Assembly (NCBI GenBank): GCA_946122785.1
Contig: CAMGYJ010000007.1
Span: 2,124,909 to 2,188,908, forward strand
From: Linum tenue
Lineage: Eukaryota > Streptophyta > Magnoliopsida > Malpighiales > Linaceae
DNA length: 64,000 nt
Direction: 5' to 3'
The position numbers and the translations under genes were made by a program. Under the pieces are notes generated by a model. It made no database searches. It was not told the DNA's origin and saw only the letters and a program-made list of their open reading frames with translations. Shown in pieces: positions 46,247 to 58,577 of the stretch (positions are counted from its first letter, which is position 1; each line of letters starts with the position of its first letter).

Positions 46247-48217
46247 TTAAAAAGTTACGCGCAATAAAAAAAACTTTACGACGTTCGGATTGAGGAGCTA
46301 AAAGTTATGTCCTTCCAAAGTTTGGCAAAATCGAAAAATTGCTCGTTCGGGGTAACAAACGACATTTTTTTGAGATGAAGTCTTGTTGCAGATTGAAAGA
46401 TCTTGAAAAGTTATATGGAATCAAAAAAAATTTCACTACAATCGGATAACCGAGCGCAAAGTTACGTTTGTTTGAAGTTTCAGAGTTAAGTCGGGCCTTC
46501 ACCGCGGCCGTCAACCGCGGTGATGCATTCACCGCTTTGGTCTGCCGCGGTGAATGAATTCACTGCGGTTGACAACAGCGGTGATGCCCAAACATATGTA
46601 TTTTGGAAAAAAAAATTATAACGTATGTATTTTGGGAATTTCTTTTAAAAACATGTATATTTTTGGAATTCATCCAAACCAAGACGCCAAATCCTGTATT
46701 CTTCTTACACACCCCTACAGAACCCTTTCATTGAAACGGTCCATAGACTGGACAAGCTCATTCAATACAGATCCCACCAAAGTTTGGAAAGTCATAAATG
46801 GAATTTCAATTTCTACTCGAAATCCACCTTTCCAAAATTGGATGAAGTCTGATCGAGTTAGCTAGGTGTCAATTCACTTTCAGGCATTAATTTTGGAGAA
46901 AGACAGATAGATTGAAACGACTTGCCCTTCGTCCGGGCCAGGGATTTGGGTGGTTAGTTAGTTGGAGCTGTTAAGAAGCCAACTACTGTAGTAATCTAAT
47001 TGTGTGTGGAAGTAGAGTTTATCTCAAGCAGAAAATGAAGAACACGTTTGGTTAGCTAGAACAGGTGGTTCGACCGGTGTTCCTTCAACCGGGCCGTGTC
47101 TCAACTCTCAACTTCAAAGCAAAGAATTAACAATGAAAACAGAAGTCGTTTTTTCTCTGTCGTGGCGTGTAGGGAAGTAATAAAATTGTCATAAATGTGT
47201 AAAACGTATGAAAAAAGGTCACACAAGTAACACGATATAACAAAATAGCTATTCCATGTGTTTATATCTATATTACAATTGCTCTAGAAAAGAGGTAGAT
47301 TTACGAATTGTTTTGGTGTATGGAGTTTTCTTTATCAATTCTTCACTATGTCAGCAAGCTAATTGGTTATTCAAGATGGAAATACGGCTAGAAAGAGAAG
47401 AAATGACGATTTTTCTTTTTAGTATCATGATATATACATGACTTTTTTTTTTTTTTTGTATCGTTTGTAATTGTTTTGTTACAGGTTCAAACCTAGGTGA
47501 TCCATTTGCCCAACGTTAAGGATTCCATATACGAGAATGGGAAAGCTCCAATCCAAAAACGACTTGCGTTTTGGACAAGGTATCCAAGGCAATACATGAT
47601 TTGGTTGGTTGGAGGCTTGGAGCAGTTAACGGTTAGGTACCGTTGAATGGGGTTCTGCATTGGGCCGCTTGGCAAATTTTTAAGCCCAAGGTTGAACATT
47701 CGGAAAGGGGCTTAATTTGGGCCGTCTGATAAGATTCTAAGCCCAAGAGGTCGTGGGTCAATTAACGTGAAGAAGGCGGGGAAAGCGCGGGAATGGGACA
47801 GCCCACATGCAGAGAGAGATCATGCACGTACGGAGAGATCTAATTCAGGGTTAATTAATATGAATTTCAATTTGCTAAATGGTTAGTAAATTAATTACTC
47901 TATATTTAGCAACGATCCAGATTTGACTTGTTAGCATGTGTTTTAATCTTAATTCTTATGGTACAAATTTAACTTGTACACAAATTTTTCTTTATGTTAC
48001 AAACTAAACTTGTGTATTCTCATAAGCACGAATACTTACTAGCCTTCATATTTTGAACATGCCGAATTTTCCTTACTACAGTATCAACTTTTTGGTCGAT
48101 TAGAAATCCTTATTCCTAATAAGATTAGGAATCCTAGATCAACTAGGAATCATAAAGAAACAAAAGATATTATGACAATCTATCATGACATGGTGTTACA
48201 GTAAACCTACTGGTTTC

Positions 48218-48341
48218 GTTTTTTATTGTAAGAATGATATAAATTTACTTCTTTACGGTGAAGTAATACTTAACGAATTCGAATCTGAGACCTCCAAGTT
48301 CAAGACTAGTAGTATTACCACTAGACTAAACCCTTGTTCGT
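48218..48341 (-). mobile_element. SINE (array copy 2)
   Basis: Identical by eye to the SINE at 44541-44664, including both flanking direct repeats. It was carried along by tandem duplication, not inserted again. Confidence 0.8.
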
Positions 48342-48348
48342 AGTAAAC

Positions 48349-49923
48349 CTACTGGTTTCCCACTTCATCCACCTCTCTTGTATCCTCACCCTTGAGAGGA
48401 CCATAGCCCTTGCAGCAAGCAACATAGTACACAAAATTCCCCAAACTCAAACCAGCCAAAACCCAGTAGTAGTAATCATAATGTCCCTTGTTAATGTTGC
48501 TCCCCACCCAGCTCCCTCCACCACCACCATCTCTCGTCGCGCGATCCACGACGCTCAGCACCAAGCTCGCCACCAGATTCGACACCGACAGCCCCATCTG
48601 ATACAGAGTCGTGGAGATACTAGCCATGCTCCTCGGCAGCTCGCTGTAGTAGAACTCATTCTGTCCAATGTAGTTAAACGCCTCCGCCACCCCAAATGGC
48701 ACGTAGTACAACAAAAACCACATCGCGGACATGTTCACGATCCCATTGGGATCGTTGGAGAGCCCCTCGTCGAGCGCCCTGGCTCGACGAATGCTCTCCA
48801 CGAGGCCCAGCGCGGCCATGGAGGCAGAGGAGAGCAGGATGGCGAGCCCCAGCCTCGTCTTCAGGGGAAGCGAGACGGGCCATCCCCTGAGGGTTGAGGC
48901 TAAGGGCAGGATGGCTCGGTCGTAGAGGGGAACCCAAATTAGTAGAGTGAGGACTAGGAAGATGCTGAAGGAGCCTGCTGGGATCTCGATTTTCGGAGTA
49001 ATGTGGCGGTCCATGGTGGCGAGTTGGAGCAGCTGGATGGATTGCTGGCTTGCTGTGACGGACATTAGCATCCCTGCTGACCAGATTGGGATGATTCGGA
49101 TTACGGATTTGAGATCCTCGACTTGTTCTACTGTGCAGAGGCGCCATGGATGAGCTGGTTTGCCTTCCTGGGTTAGGTCTTGTTCGGGGTGTTGAATGAT
49201 GCAGGCCTTGTTGAGAAACCTGAAAGCATCAGCAGGAACAGGATGATTATGTCGAGAATCAGTTGGTTCGAATACAACGTACTTAAACAAATGAGGTCGT
49301 ACCTCGATCTCTGTGATAGATGGCTCTGATCTCATGTCAAGAACCAGTTTGTACAAATAATTTGAGCAGAGGTGAAATGTAATCAAAACCGCGTTTTTAA
49401 TACTTAAAAGTTTTAAGCTTTACACTTTTTCTAGATCACCAAAACGCTTCTATGTAGAATCGTACTTTTTTACTTACAATGGTAAGTCAAAATCCCCGCT
49501 TTAAAACTTAAAAGTTCACGTTTTTATGCTTCTAGATCACTAAAACGCTATACAAAAATGATGATTTTGACTGTATTTGTTGGGAGAGGTTCAATTATCA
49601 ATCATGTATCGCTTACTAACAAGTGTAAACATACCTCAAATTCTCAGATGGTTCCAAATTCATTACTGCAGCAGTGGATTGATGATGATGATGATAAGCT
49701 AGAGTGGTTGATTGAGGAGGGGGAAGCAGCTTGATGCTCCTCTTGGTCCAGGCAGCTACAACAACTTGAGCAAGTTCAGTGACCAAGCTTGCTTTGGCCA
49801 CCGGCTTCACATAGAACACAGAAGCAGAGAAGAAGGAAATTGCAGACAACACCATGAGCACCACACAGACTCCAAAACCAGCACTCCAGCCAGCAGAATC
49901 CTGGATGTAAACAAACGACATTT
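48349..49923 (-). pseudogene. NPF1-type transporter C-terminal exons (copy 2)
   Basis: Same structure as copy 1: exons about 49921-49635 and 49219-48349, encoding the same residues. The left-hand neighbour on the minus strand (higher coordinates) is again foldback DNA, not NPF exon 2, so no full protein can be made. Confidence 0.88.
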
Positions 49924-51894
49924 TTAAAAAGTTACGCGCAATAAAAAAAACTTTACGACGTTCGGATTGAGGAGCTAAAAGTTATGTCCTTCCAAAGTTT
50001 GGCAAAATCGAAAAATTGCTCGTTCGGGGTAACAAACGACATTTTTTTGAGATGAAGTCTTGTTGCAGATTGAAAGATCTTGAAAAGTTATATGGAATCA
50101 AAAAAAATTTCACTACAATCGGATAACCGAGCGCAAAGTTACGTTTGTTTGAAGTTTCAGAGTTAAGTCGGGCCTTCACCGCGGCCGTCAACCGCGGTGA
50201 TGCATTCACCGCTTTGGTCTGCCGCGGTGAATGAATTCACTGCGGTTGACAACAGCGGTGATGCCCAAACATATGTATTTTGGAAAAAAAAATTATAACG
50301 TATGTATTTTGGGAATTTCTTTTAAAAACATGTATATTTTTGGAATTCATCCAAACCAAGACGCCAAATCCTGTATTCTTCTTACACACCCCTACAGAAC
50401 CCTTTCATTGAAACGGTCCATAGACTGGACAAGCTCATTCAATACAGATCCCACCAAAGTTTGGAAAGTCATAAATGGAATTTCAATTTCTACTCGAAAT
50501 CCACCTTTCCAAAATTGGATGAAGTCTGATCGAGTTAGCTAGGTGTCAATTCACTTTCAGGCATTAATTTTGGAGAAAGACAGATAGATTGAAACGACTT
50601 GCCCTTCGTCCGGGCCAGGGATTTGGGTGGTTAGTTAGTTGGAGCTGTTAAGAAGCCAACTACTGTAGTAATCTAATTGTGTGTGGAAGTAGAGTTTATC
50701 TCAAGCAGAAAATGAAGAACACGTTTGGTTAGCTAGAACAGGTGGTTCGACCGGTGTTCCTTCAACCGGGCCGTGTCTCAACTCTCAACTTCAAAGCAAA
50801 GAATTAACAATGAAAACAGAAGTCGTTTTTTCTCTGTCGTGGCGTGTAGGGAAGTAATAAAATTGTCATAAATGTGTAAAACGTATGAAAAAAGGTCACA
50901 CAAGTAACACGATATAACAAAATAGCTATTCCATGTGTTTATATCTATATTACAATTGCTCTAGAAAAGAGGTAGATTTACGAATTGTTTTGGTGTATGG
51001 AGTTTTCTTTATCAATTCTTCACTATGTCAGCAAGCTAATTGGTTATTCAAGATGGAAATACGGCTAGAAAGAGAAGAAATGACGATTTTTCTTTTTAGT
51101 ATCATGATATATACATGACTTTTTTTTTTTTTTTGTATCGTTTGTAATTGTTTTGTTACAGGTTCAAACCTAGGTGATCCATTTGCCCAACGTTAAGGAT
51201 TCCATATACGAGAATGGGAAAGCTCCAATCCAAAAACGACTTGCGTTTTGGACAAGGTATCCAAGGCAATACATGATTTGGTTGGTTGGAGGCTTGGAGC
51301 AGTTAACGGTTAGGTACCGTTGAATGGGGTTCTGCATTGGGCCGCTTGGCAAATTTTTAAGCCCAAGGTTGAACATTCGGAAAGGGGCTTAATTTGGGCC
51401 GTCTGATAAGATTCTAAGCCCAAGAGGTCGTGGGTCAATTAACGTGAAGAAGGCGGGGAAAGCGCGGGAATGGGACAGCCCACATGCAGAGAGAGATCAT
51501 GCACGTACGGAGAGATCTAATTCAGGGTTAATTAATATGAATTTCAATTTGCTAAATGGTTAGTAAATTAATTACTCTATATTTAGCAACGATCCAGATT
51601 TGACTTGTTAGCATGTGTTTTAATCTTAATTCTTATGGTACAAATTTAACTTGTACACAAATTTTTCTTTATGTTACAAACTAAACTTGTGTATTCTCAT
51701 AAGCACGAATACTTACTAGCCTTCATATTTTGAACATGCCGAATTTTCCTTACTACAGTATCAACTTTTTGGTCGATTAGAAATCCTTATTCCTAATAAG
51801 ATTAGGAATCCTAGATCAACTAGGAATCATAAAGAAACAAAAGATATTATGACAATCTATCATGACATGGTGTTACAGTAAACCTACTGGTTTC

Positions 51895-52018
51895 GTTTTT
51901 TATTGTAAGAATGATATAAATTTACTTCTTTACGGTGAAGTAATACTTAACGAATTCGAATCTGAGACCTCCAAGTTCAAGACTAGTAGTATTACCACTA
52001 GACTAAACCCTTGTTCGT
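51895..52018 (-). mobile_element. SINE (array copy 3)
   Basis: Third tandem copy of the SINE described at 44541-44664, with the same flanking repeats. Confidence 0.8.
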
Positions 52019-52025
52019 AGTAAAC

Positions 52026-53600
52026 CTACTGGTTTCCCACTTCATCCACCTCTCTTGTATCCTCACCCTTGAGAGGACCATAGCCCTTGCAGCAAGCAAC
52101 ATAGTACACAAAATTCCCCAAACTCAAACCAGCCAAAACCCAGTAGTAGTAATCATAATGTCCCTTGTTAATGTTGCTCCCCACCCAGCTCCCTCCACCA
52201 CCACCATCTCTCGTCGCGCGATCCACGACGCTCAGCACCAAGCTCGCCACCAGATTCGACACCGACAGCCCCATCTGATACAGAGTCGTGGAGATACTAG
52301 CCATGCTCCTCGGCAGCTCGCTGTAGTAGAACTCATTCTGTCCAATGTAGTTAAACGCCTCCGCCACCCCAAATGGCACGTAGTACAACAAAAACCACAT
52401 CGCGGACATGTTCACGATCCCATTGGGATCGTTGGAGAGCCCCTCGTCGAGCGCCCTGGCTCGACGAATGCTCTCCACGAGGCCCAGCGCGGCCATGGAG
52501 GCAGAGGAGAGCAGGATGGCGAGCCCCAGCCTCGTCTTCAGGGGAAGCGAGACGGGCCATCCCCTGAGGGTTGAGGCTAAGGGCAGGATGGCTCGGTCGT
52601 AGAGGGGAACCCAAATTAGTAGAGTGAGGACTAGGAAGATGCTGAAGGAGCCTGCTGGGATCTCGATTTTCGGAGTAATGTGGCGGTCCATGGTGGCGAG
52701 TTGGAGCAGCTGGATGGATTGCTGGCTTGCTGTGACGGACATTAGCATCCCTGCTGACCAGATTGGGATGATTCGGATTACGGATTTGAGATCCTCGACT
52801 TGTTCTACTGTGCAGAGGCGCCATGGATGAGCTGGTTTGCCTTCCTGGGTTAGGTCTTGTTCGGGGTGTTGAATGATGCAGGCCTTGTTGAGAAACCTGA
52901 AAGCATCAGCAGGAACAGGATGATTATGTCGAGAATCAGTTGGTTCGAATACAACGTACTTAAACAAATGAGGTCGTACCTCGATCTCTGTGATAGATGG
53001 CTCTGATCTCATGTCAAGAACCAGTTTGTACAAATAATTTGAGCAGAGGTGAAATGTAATCAAAACCGCGTTTTTAATACTTAAAAGTTTTAAGCTTTAC
53101 ACTTTTTCTAGATCACCAAAACGCTTCTATGTAGAATCGTACTTTTTTACTTACAATGGTAAGTCAAAATCCCCGCTTTAAAACTTAAAAGTTCACGTTT
53201 TTATGCTTCTAGATCACTAAAACGCTATACAAAAATGATGATTTTGACTGTATTTGTTGGGAGAGGTTCAATTATCAATCATGTATCGCTTACTAACAAG
53301 TGTAAACATACCTCAAATTCTCAGATGGTTCCAAATTCATTACTGCAGCAGTGGATTGATGATGATGATGATAAGCTAGAGTGGTTGATTGAGGAGGGGG
53401 AAGCAGCTTGATGCTCCTCTTGGTCCAGGCAGCTACAACAACTTGAGCAAGTTCAGTGACCAAGCTTGCTTTGGCCACCGGCTTCACATAGAACACAGAA
53501 GCAGAGAAGAAGGAAATTGCAGACAACACCATGAGCACCACACAGACTCCAAAACCAGCACTCCAGCCAGCAGAATCCTGGATGTAAACAAACGACATTT
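52026..53600 (-). pseudogene. NPF1-type transporter C-terminal exons (copy 3)
   Basis: Same structure as copies 1 and 2: exons about 53598-53312 and 52896-52026. Beyond it (higher coordinates) only a partial fourth unit without NPF sequence follows, so the N-terminal half is absent on this side too. Confidence 0.88.
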
Positions 53601-54343
53601 TTAAAAAGTTACGCGCAATAAAAAAAACTTTACGACGTTCGGATTGAGGAGCTAAAAGTTATGTCCTTCCAAAGTTTGGCAAAATCGAAAAATTGCTCGT
53701 TCGGGGTAACAAACGACATTTTTTTGAGATGAAGTCTTGTTGCAGATTGAAAGATCTTGAAAAGTTATATGGAATCAAAAAAAATTTCACTACAATCGGA
53801 TAACCGAGCGCAAAGTTACGTTTGTTTGAAGTTTCAGAGTTAAGTCGGGCCTTCACCGCGGCCGTCAACCGCGGTGATGCATTCACCGCTTTGGTCTGCC
53901 GCGGTGAATGAATTCACTGCGGTTGACAACAGCGGTGATGCCCAAACATATGTATTTTGGAAAAAAAAATTATAACGTATGTATTTTGGGAATTTCTTTT
54001 AAAAACATGTATATTTTTGGAATTCATCCAAACCAAGACGCCAAATCCTGTATTCTTCTTACACACCCCTACAGAACCCTTTCATTGAAACGGTCCATAG
54101 ACTGGACAAGCTCATTCAATACAGATCCCACCAAAGTTTGGAAAGTCATAAATGGAATTTCAATTTCTACTCGAAATCCACCTTTCCAAAATTGGATGAA
54201 GTCTGATCGAGTTAGCTAGGTGTCAATTCACTTTCAGGCATTAATTTTGGAGAAAGACAGATAGATTGAAACGACTTGCCCTTCGTCCGGGCCAGGGATT
54301 TGGGTGGTTAGTTAGTTGGAGCTGTTAAGAAGCCAACTACTGT

Positions 54344-55973
54344 TTTACTAATCTAATTGTTTTATCTCAGCTTTTAGCTAATGTGACATACACAATCACA
54401 CATACCAAATGCTGTATTTTACAATAACTTAGTTTGGCCCTGCTGTAGCTTTTGCATTAGCAGCTTCTGGCTAGAGCTTTTAGATAAGTACTTTTCAAAA
54501 AAACCAGTTCAGTGTTTAGCTGTAAAACTACTAGAAGTGCTTTTTAATATGAGAGGTTGTGTAAAATGACAATAAAAGACTTAAAATATAAAATATGAAT
54601 AAAAATTTTAAACAATAAAAATAGTCAAAATGGATCTTGTTAAAATTTCTTTTATATTAAATAATATAATTTATTTTATTTTTAAAATGATATAAATGAA
54701 GGAAAATTATATTTTCTGAAATAAAATTAAAATATGGTAAGAATAATCCTGTATTTTCAAAACAACTTTTCGCAGAATCTCCAAATTAGAGCTTCTGCTT
54801 TTATGTTATACAAAAGCGCTTTCGACTTTTCAAAAGCCGAGCTTTTAGAGGTGTTTGGCCCTGCTTTAGCTTTTGAAGCCGAAAAGCACTTCTAAAAGTC
54901 GGGCCAAACATAGGGAATGTATCAAATTCATCAATACACGTATAATACTATATATGTATTCACAACAATACATCTACTTAACAATCGCAATTTCCAAACA
55001 ACTCCTAACTTTATTTGGCAATATTGTACAATGGGGTCGTTTGGTTTTGGTGATTGTTTGATTGAGATAGTTACAATACATGCATTGTTCACAATGCATT
55101 GTTTTTTTTTTTTTAATTTTCTGCACAAACAATACATGCATTGTTTGCTTGATTTGATACAACGATAACTCAAAATGAGTGATAGTTAAATCTGAAGTTT
55201 TCGGTGAGATTGTTTGGTTGAGATTGTTGTCTGTTTTTTTCTTCCAACTATGTCCCTACTTTTGTATGTGGCTTGCCTTTGTATATTGTACCAAAGGGTG
55301 AAAGTGACATTTCACCCAAAAAGTAATCTAACTTATTTAAATAACACAATAACCATCACAAAAACCAAACGATGTAATCTACAATACACCAATTTTCGTA
55401 TATACATGTATATTATTATGAATGCATTGATGACAATCCATCTTTTTAACTATCCCAAAACCAAACGAACCATATGTCTTAACGCACTAATACTTTCTTG
55501 TTTGACAACATTTCTGACACACCTGGCATAATTATACCACACTAATTTAAAATTAAATAGATGCTTTATTCATAATACAAGATTATTATATTATTTTGTT
55601 GTTGTATTAACAATAGTAATACAAAACAAGCGTCGCCATAAGTCAAGATTAACGTCTATTGTTTGAACACGAAAGAAAGCACTTTTGCTTTGAACCGTTT
55701 GAATATCATTCAAAACCTTAATTACATTCTTTGGCCATGACCCATTGCCTTAATGACAGCAATTAGCCCCACTAAACCAGTCTGAATGCTCCACTAAACC
55801 AGTCCCACAAGCCAATATCTTTCCATATCTCCTTTCCCCTTTTATACACAGAAAACACTCAATTCCATATCATGCCTTAGCGTACAAATAAGGAAACCTA
55901 GAAATCACTCCTTTCAAACCCTTTTATCTTCGCTTCAAGCATTTTCCATTTCCAGATACAATTCAGAGCAGAG
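54344..55973. other. spacer with MITE-like DNA, GulLO promoter
   Basis: AT-rich DNA. Around 54430-54910 short inverted words (GTTTGGCCCTGCT..AGCTTTTG; a 60-base palindrome at 54851-54911 with GTGTTTGGCC and GGGCCAAACA) suggest a decayed hAT-like MITE. Bases 55472-55973 lead into GulLO and contain its promoter and leader; no gene is supported. Confidence 0.5.
55033..55471. mobile_element. MITE with GGGGTCGTTTGG ends
   Basis: Terminal inverted repeats GGGGTCGTTTGGTTTTGG (left) and CCAAAACCAAACGAACC (right) enclose about 440 bp of AT-rich noncoding DNA. The first 12 bases equal those of the element at 3549-4523, so both may belong to one superfamily. No clear target duplication. Confidence 0.65.
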
Positions 55974-57966
55974 ATGACGAAGAAAATGAGAACAGTAAAG
56001 GTTCAATTCACCTGGTGGTGGTTGCAGATTCTCGCCGTGCAGTTAACTCTCATCCACGCCATTCCTCCGGCGGCCCCGCTTCAGTGCCAGGACGGCGGCG
56101 CCGGCGGGTGTACTCTGTTCAACTCCTACGGCGTGTGGAACGACCGGAGAGACTGCCGGGTGCTGAACGCCACGTACCCGAAAACAGAGCAAGAGCTGGT
56201 TTCCGCCGTGGCTTATGCCAATAAGAACAAGCTGAAAGTGAAGGTCGTCAGCAAATTCTCCCACACCATACCGAAGCTAGCTTGCCCTGATGGCGGCGGC
56301 GGCGGCGGAGGGGGAAGGAATTCAATGCTGATCAGCACGTCGGAGTACGGCTCTGGGATTGAGATCGACGAGGCCGGTTTGGCCGTGACGGTGGACGCCG
56401 GAGTTGGGCTGCGGCAGCTGATTGATGCGGTGGAAGCGGCGGGGCTCAGCTTGGCTGCGTCGCCGTACTGGGAAGGTGTGAGTGTTGGTGGGCTGATCAG
56501 TACTGGCTCGCACGGCAGCTCGTGGTGGGGGAGAGGCGGAGCTGTTCACGATCATGTCACCGGCGTTAGCCTCGTCGTTCCGGCGAAGCCGTCTGAAGGG
56601 TATGCCAAGGTGGTCAGGATTGGGGAGAAAGATCCTCTCTTTAATGCTGCCCGGCTGTCCTTGGGAATGCTCGGCGTCATCTCCAAGGTTAGTTTTCAGC
56701 TGGTAATTTCGTCGAACAGTTGGCTGAGTGGTTGAAAGTTTTTGAGTTGCCTGAAACTTTTCTGCAAACAGGTGACGCTTTCGCTGGAGAGAGGATTCAA
56801 GAGAAGCATAACGTTCAATTTCAGCGATGATTCTCAATTGGAGGAGATCTTCATGAGCCATGCTAAGGAGAATGAGTTCGGCGACATTACCTGGTATCCG
56901 TCGAGGCATACTGCGGTTTACCGGTACGACAACAGAGTCCCGTTGGAATCCGCCGGCGACGGATCCTTCGATTTCCTTGGATTCCAAGCCAACTCTATCC
57001 TCATCTCGAAATCAACGAGAGCCATAGGTTGGTCTCTCTCTCTTTTTTTTTTTTTTTTATCCCCAACAGGATGCCTGCCTCTCTAGTATTCGATGAAATG
57101 CCTCTGTAACAATTCCCAAAACCTCCGCAGAGAAATCACTGGAGAATTCACGAAACGCGAAGGGGAAATGCGCCATGGCGAGCACATTCATCGGCGCGAA
57201 GAAGCTGATAGCGAACGGGCTGAAGAACGGCCTGATCTTCACCGGATACCCGGTGGTCGGCCGTCAGGGGAAGATGCAGAGCTCGGGATCCTGCCTCTAC
57301 TCGCCTTCCTACAGAATCGACGAATCCTGCGCCTGGGATCCACGAATCAAGGGGCTATCCTTCTACGAATCGACGGCGATCTTCCCGGCCACCAAATTCG
57401 CCGATTTCATCCGCGACGTGAAGAAGCTCCGCGACCTGAACCCCGACAACTTCTGCGGGGTCGATATCTACAACGGATTCCTGATTCGTTTCATCAAGGC
57501 CTCGCAGGCTTACCTAGGTCAGTCCGCGGACTCCGTGGTGGTCGATTTCAATTACTACCGCGCCGACGATGCGGCGACGCCGCGGCTGAATCAGGACGTG
57601 TGGGAGGAAGTGGAGCAGATGGCGTTCGGCAAGTACGGGGCGCGGCCGCACTGGGCGAAGAACAGGGACGCGGCGTTCGGCGGCGTGAAGGGGAAGTATT
57701 CGAATTTGGGGAAGTTTGTGGAGGCGAAGAGGCAGCTGGATCCGGCGAATTTGTTCTCGAGCGGGTGGTCGGAGGGGATGATCGCCGGTGAAGCGGCGGC
57801 GGTGGCGGCGAAGGGGGAAGGATGCGCGCTGGAAGGGCGGTGCGTTTGCTCCGATGATTCGCATTGCAGTCCGGCGAAAGGGTATTTGTGTAAGGAAGGG
57901 CTTGTCTATCAGGAAGCCAGGGTCTGTCGTTATTCTTCTTCGTCGTCGTTTACTTCCACTGTATAA
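55974..57966 (+). CDS. GULLO: L-gulono-1,4-lactone oxidase
   Basis: Secreted or endomembrane flavoprotein that oxidises L-gulono-1,4-lactone toward ascorbate. Three exons: 55974-56687, 56772-57027 and 57131-57966, 601 residues, GT-AG joints in phase. A signal peptide covers about 1-29 (WWWLQILAVQLTLIHA). The FAD-binding domain has VVSKFSHTIPKLACPDG and GVSVGGLISTGSHGSSWWG. The ALO domain includes the HWAK motif at about 497-500, expected for aldonolactone oxidases. A Cys-rich end (GCALEGRCVCSDDSHC) matches plant GulLO proteins. Exon 3 is notably GC-rich. An imperfect Gly run (about 106-113) comes from GGC repeats. Plant GulLOs often have low activity, so the in vivo role is uncertain. Confidence 0.94.
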
Positions 57967-57985
57967 ATTCATTTTTTACTGTTCA

Positions 57986-58577
57986 CTAAGGGTGTGTTTG
58001 GATATGTGGATTTTAAATGTAAGGTATTTGAAATATTAGCATTTGAAATGGATGTATTCGAAATATTAGCATTTGAAAATACATGTAATTCAAATTCATT
58101 GTTTGGATACTCATTTGTAATTTGTTTGTATTTTGTATTTTATGATTTTCAATTTCAATTTTTAATTTTCTGGTCACTTACTACAGATTTTGGTAAATTA
58201 CAGTTTGGTACCCAAAATTATTTTTTCTTACAATTTAGTACCTAAACTTTTAAAATTTTACAAAAAGGTCCTGAAATTTTGATGGTAAAATTACATTTTG
58301 GTACCTTTATATGTTTTGCCTCACACTATAGTACCTAAACTTTTCATATTTTACGAATAGGTCCATTCTTTTGTTAGGAGGTATTTCAAATCACTAGTTG
58401 TTGAAATGTATTTGAAGTTGACAAAAAATACACTAGACGTGTATTTGGAAATCACCCCATGAATTTGACACAAATCCAAATACCAAATGTAATTAATATC
58501 CAAACACATGATTTGGTATTTGGAAATCCAAATCACAAATACCAAATCCAAATCATTGTATCCAAACGCACCCTTAG
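57986..58577. mobile_element. MITE downstream of GulLO
   Basis: Inverted ends CTAAGGGTGTGTTTGGATA (left) and TATCCAAACGCACCCTTAG (right) differ at one position. They enclose about 590 bp with repeated ATTTGAAATATTAGC and CAAATACCAAATCC words. It begins 20 bp after the GulLO stop codon, inside the likely 3' UTR. A block at about 58190-58370 has a different composition (repeated TTTGGTACC and TAGTACCTAAACTTTT) and may be a nested insertion. Target duplication not resolved. Confidence 0.75.

Larger units (their letters stand above)
42568..54343. repeat. 3.68-kb tandem array (three copies plus partial fourth)
   Basis: Units are 42568-46246 (3679 bp), 46247-49923 and 49924-53600 (3677 bp each) and a partial 53601-54343. 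Copies 2 and 3 appear identical; copy 1 differs by homopolymer lengths and one base seen near 42750. Each unit runs from the right foldback arm through noncoding DNA and a SINE to the NPF C-terminal exons. The joint between units fuses the NPF exon (AACAAACGACATTTT) to foldback sequence (AAAAAGTTACGCGC) with only a TT of microhomology. The near-identity implies recent amplification or an assembly artefact. Confidence 0.9.

Noticed and set aside
42568..54343. CRISPR-like or satellite array
   Set aside because: The unit is 3.7 kb with gene exons; it is a segmental tandem duplication in a plant genome.
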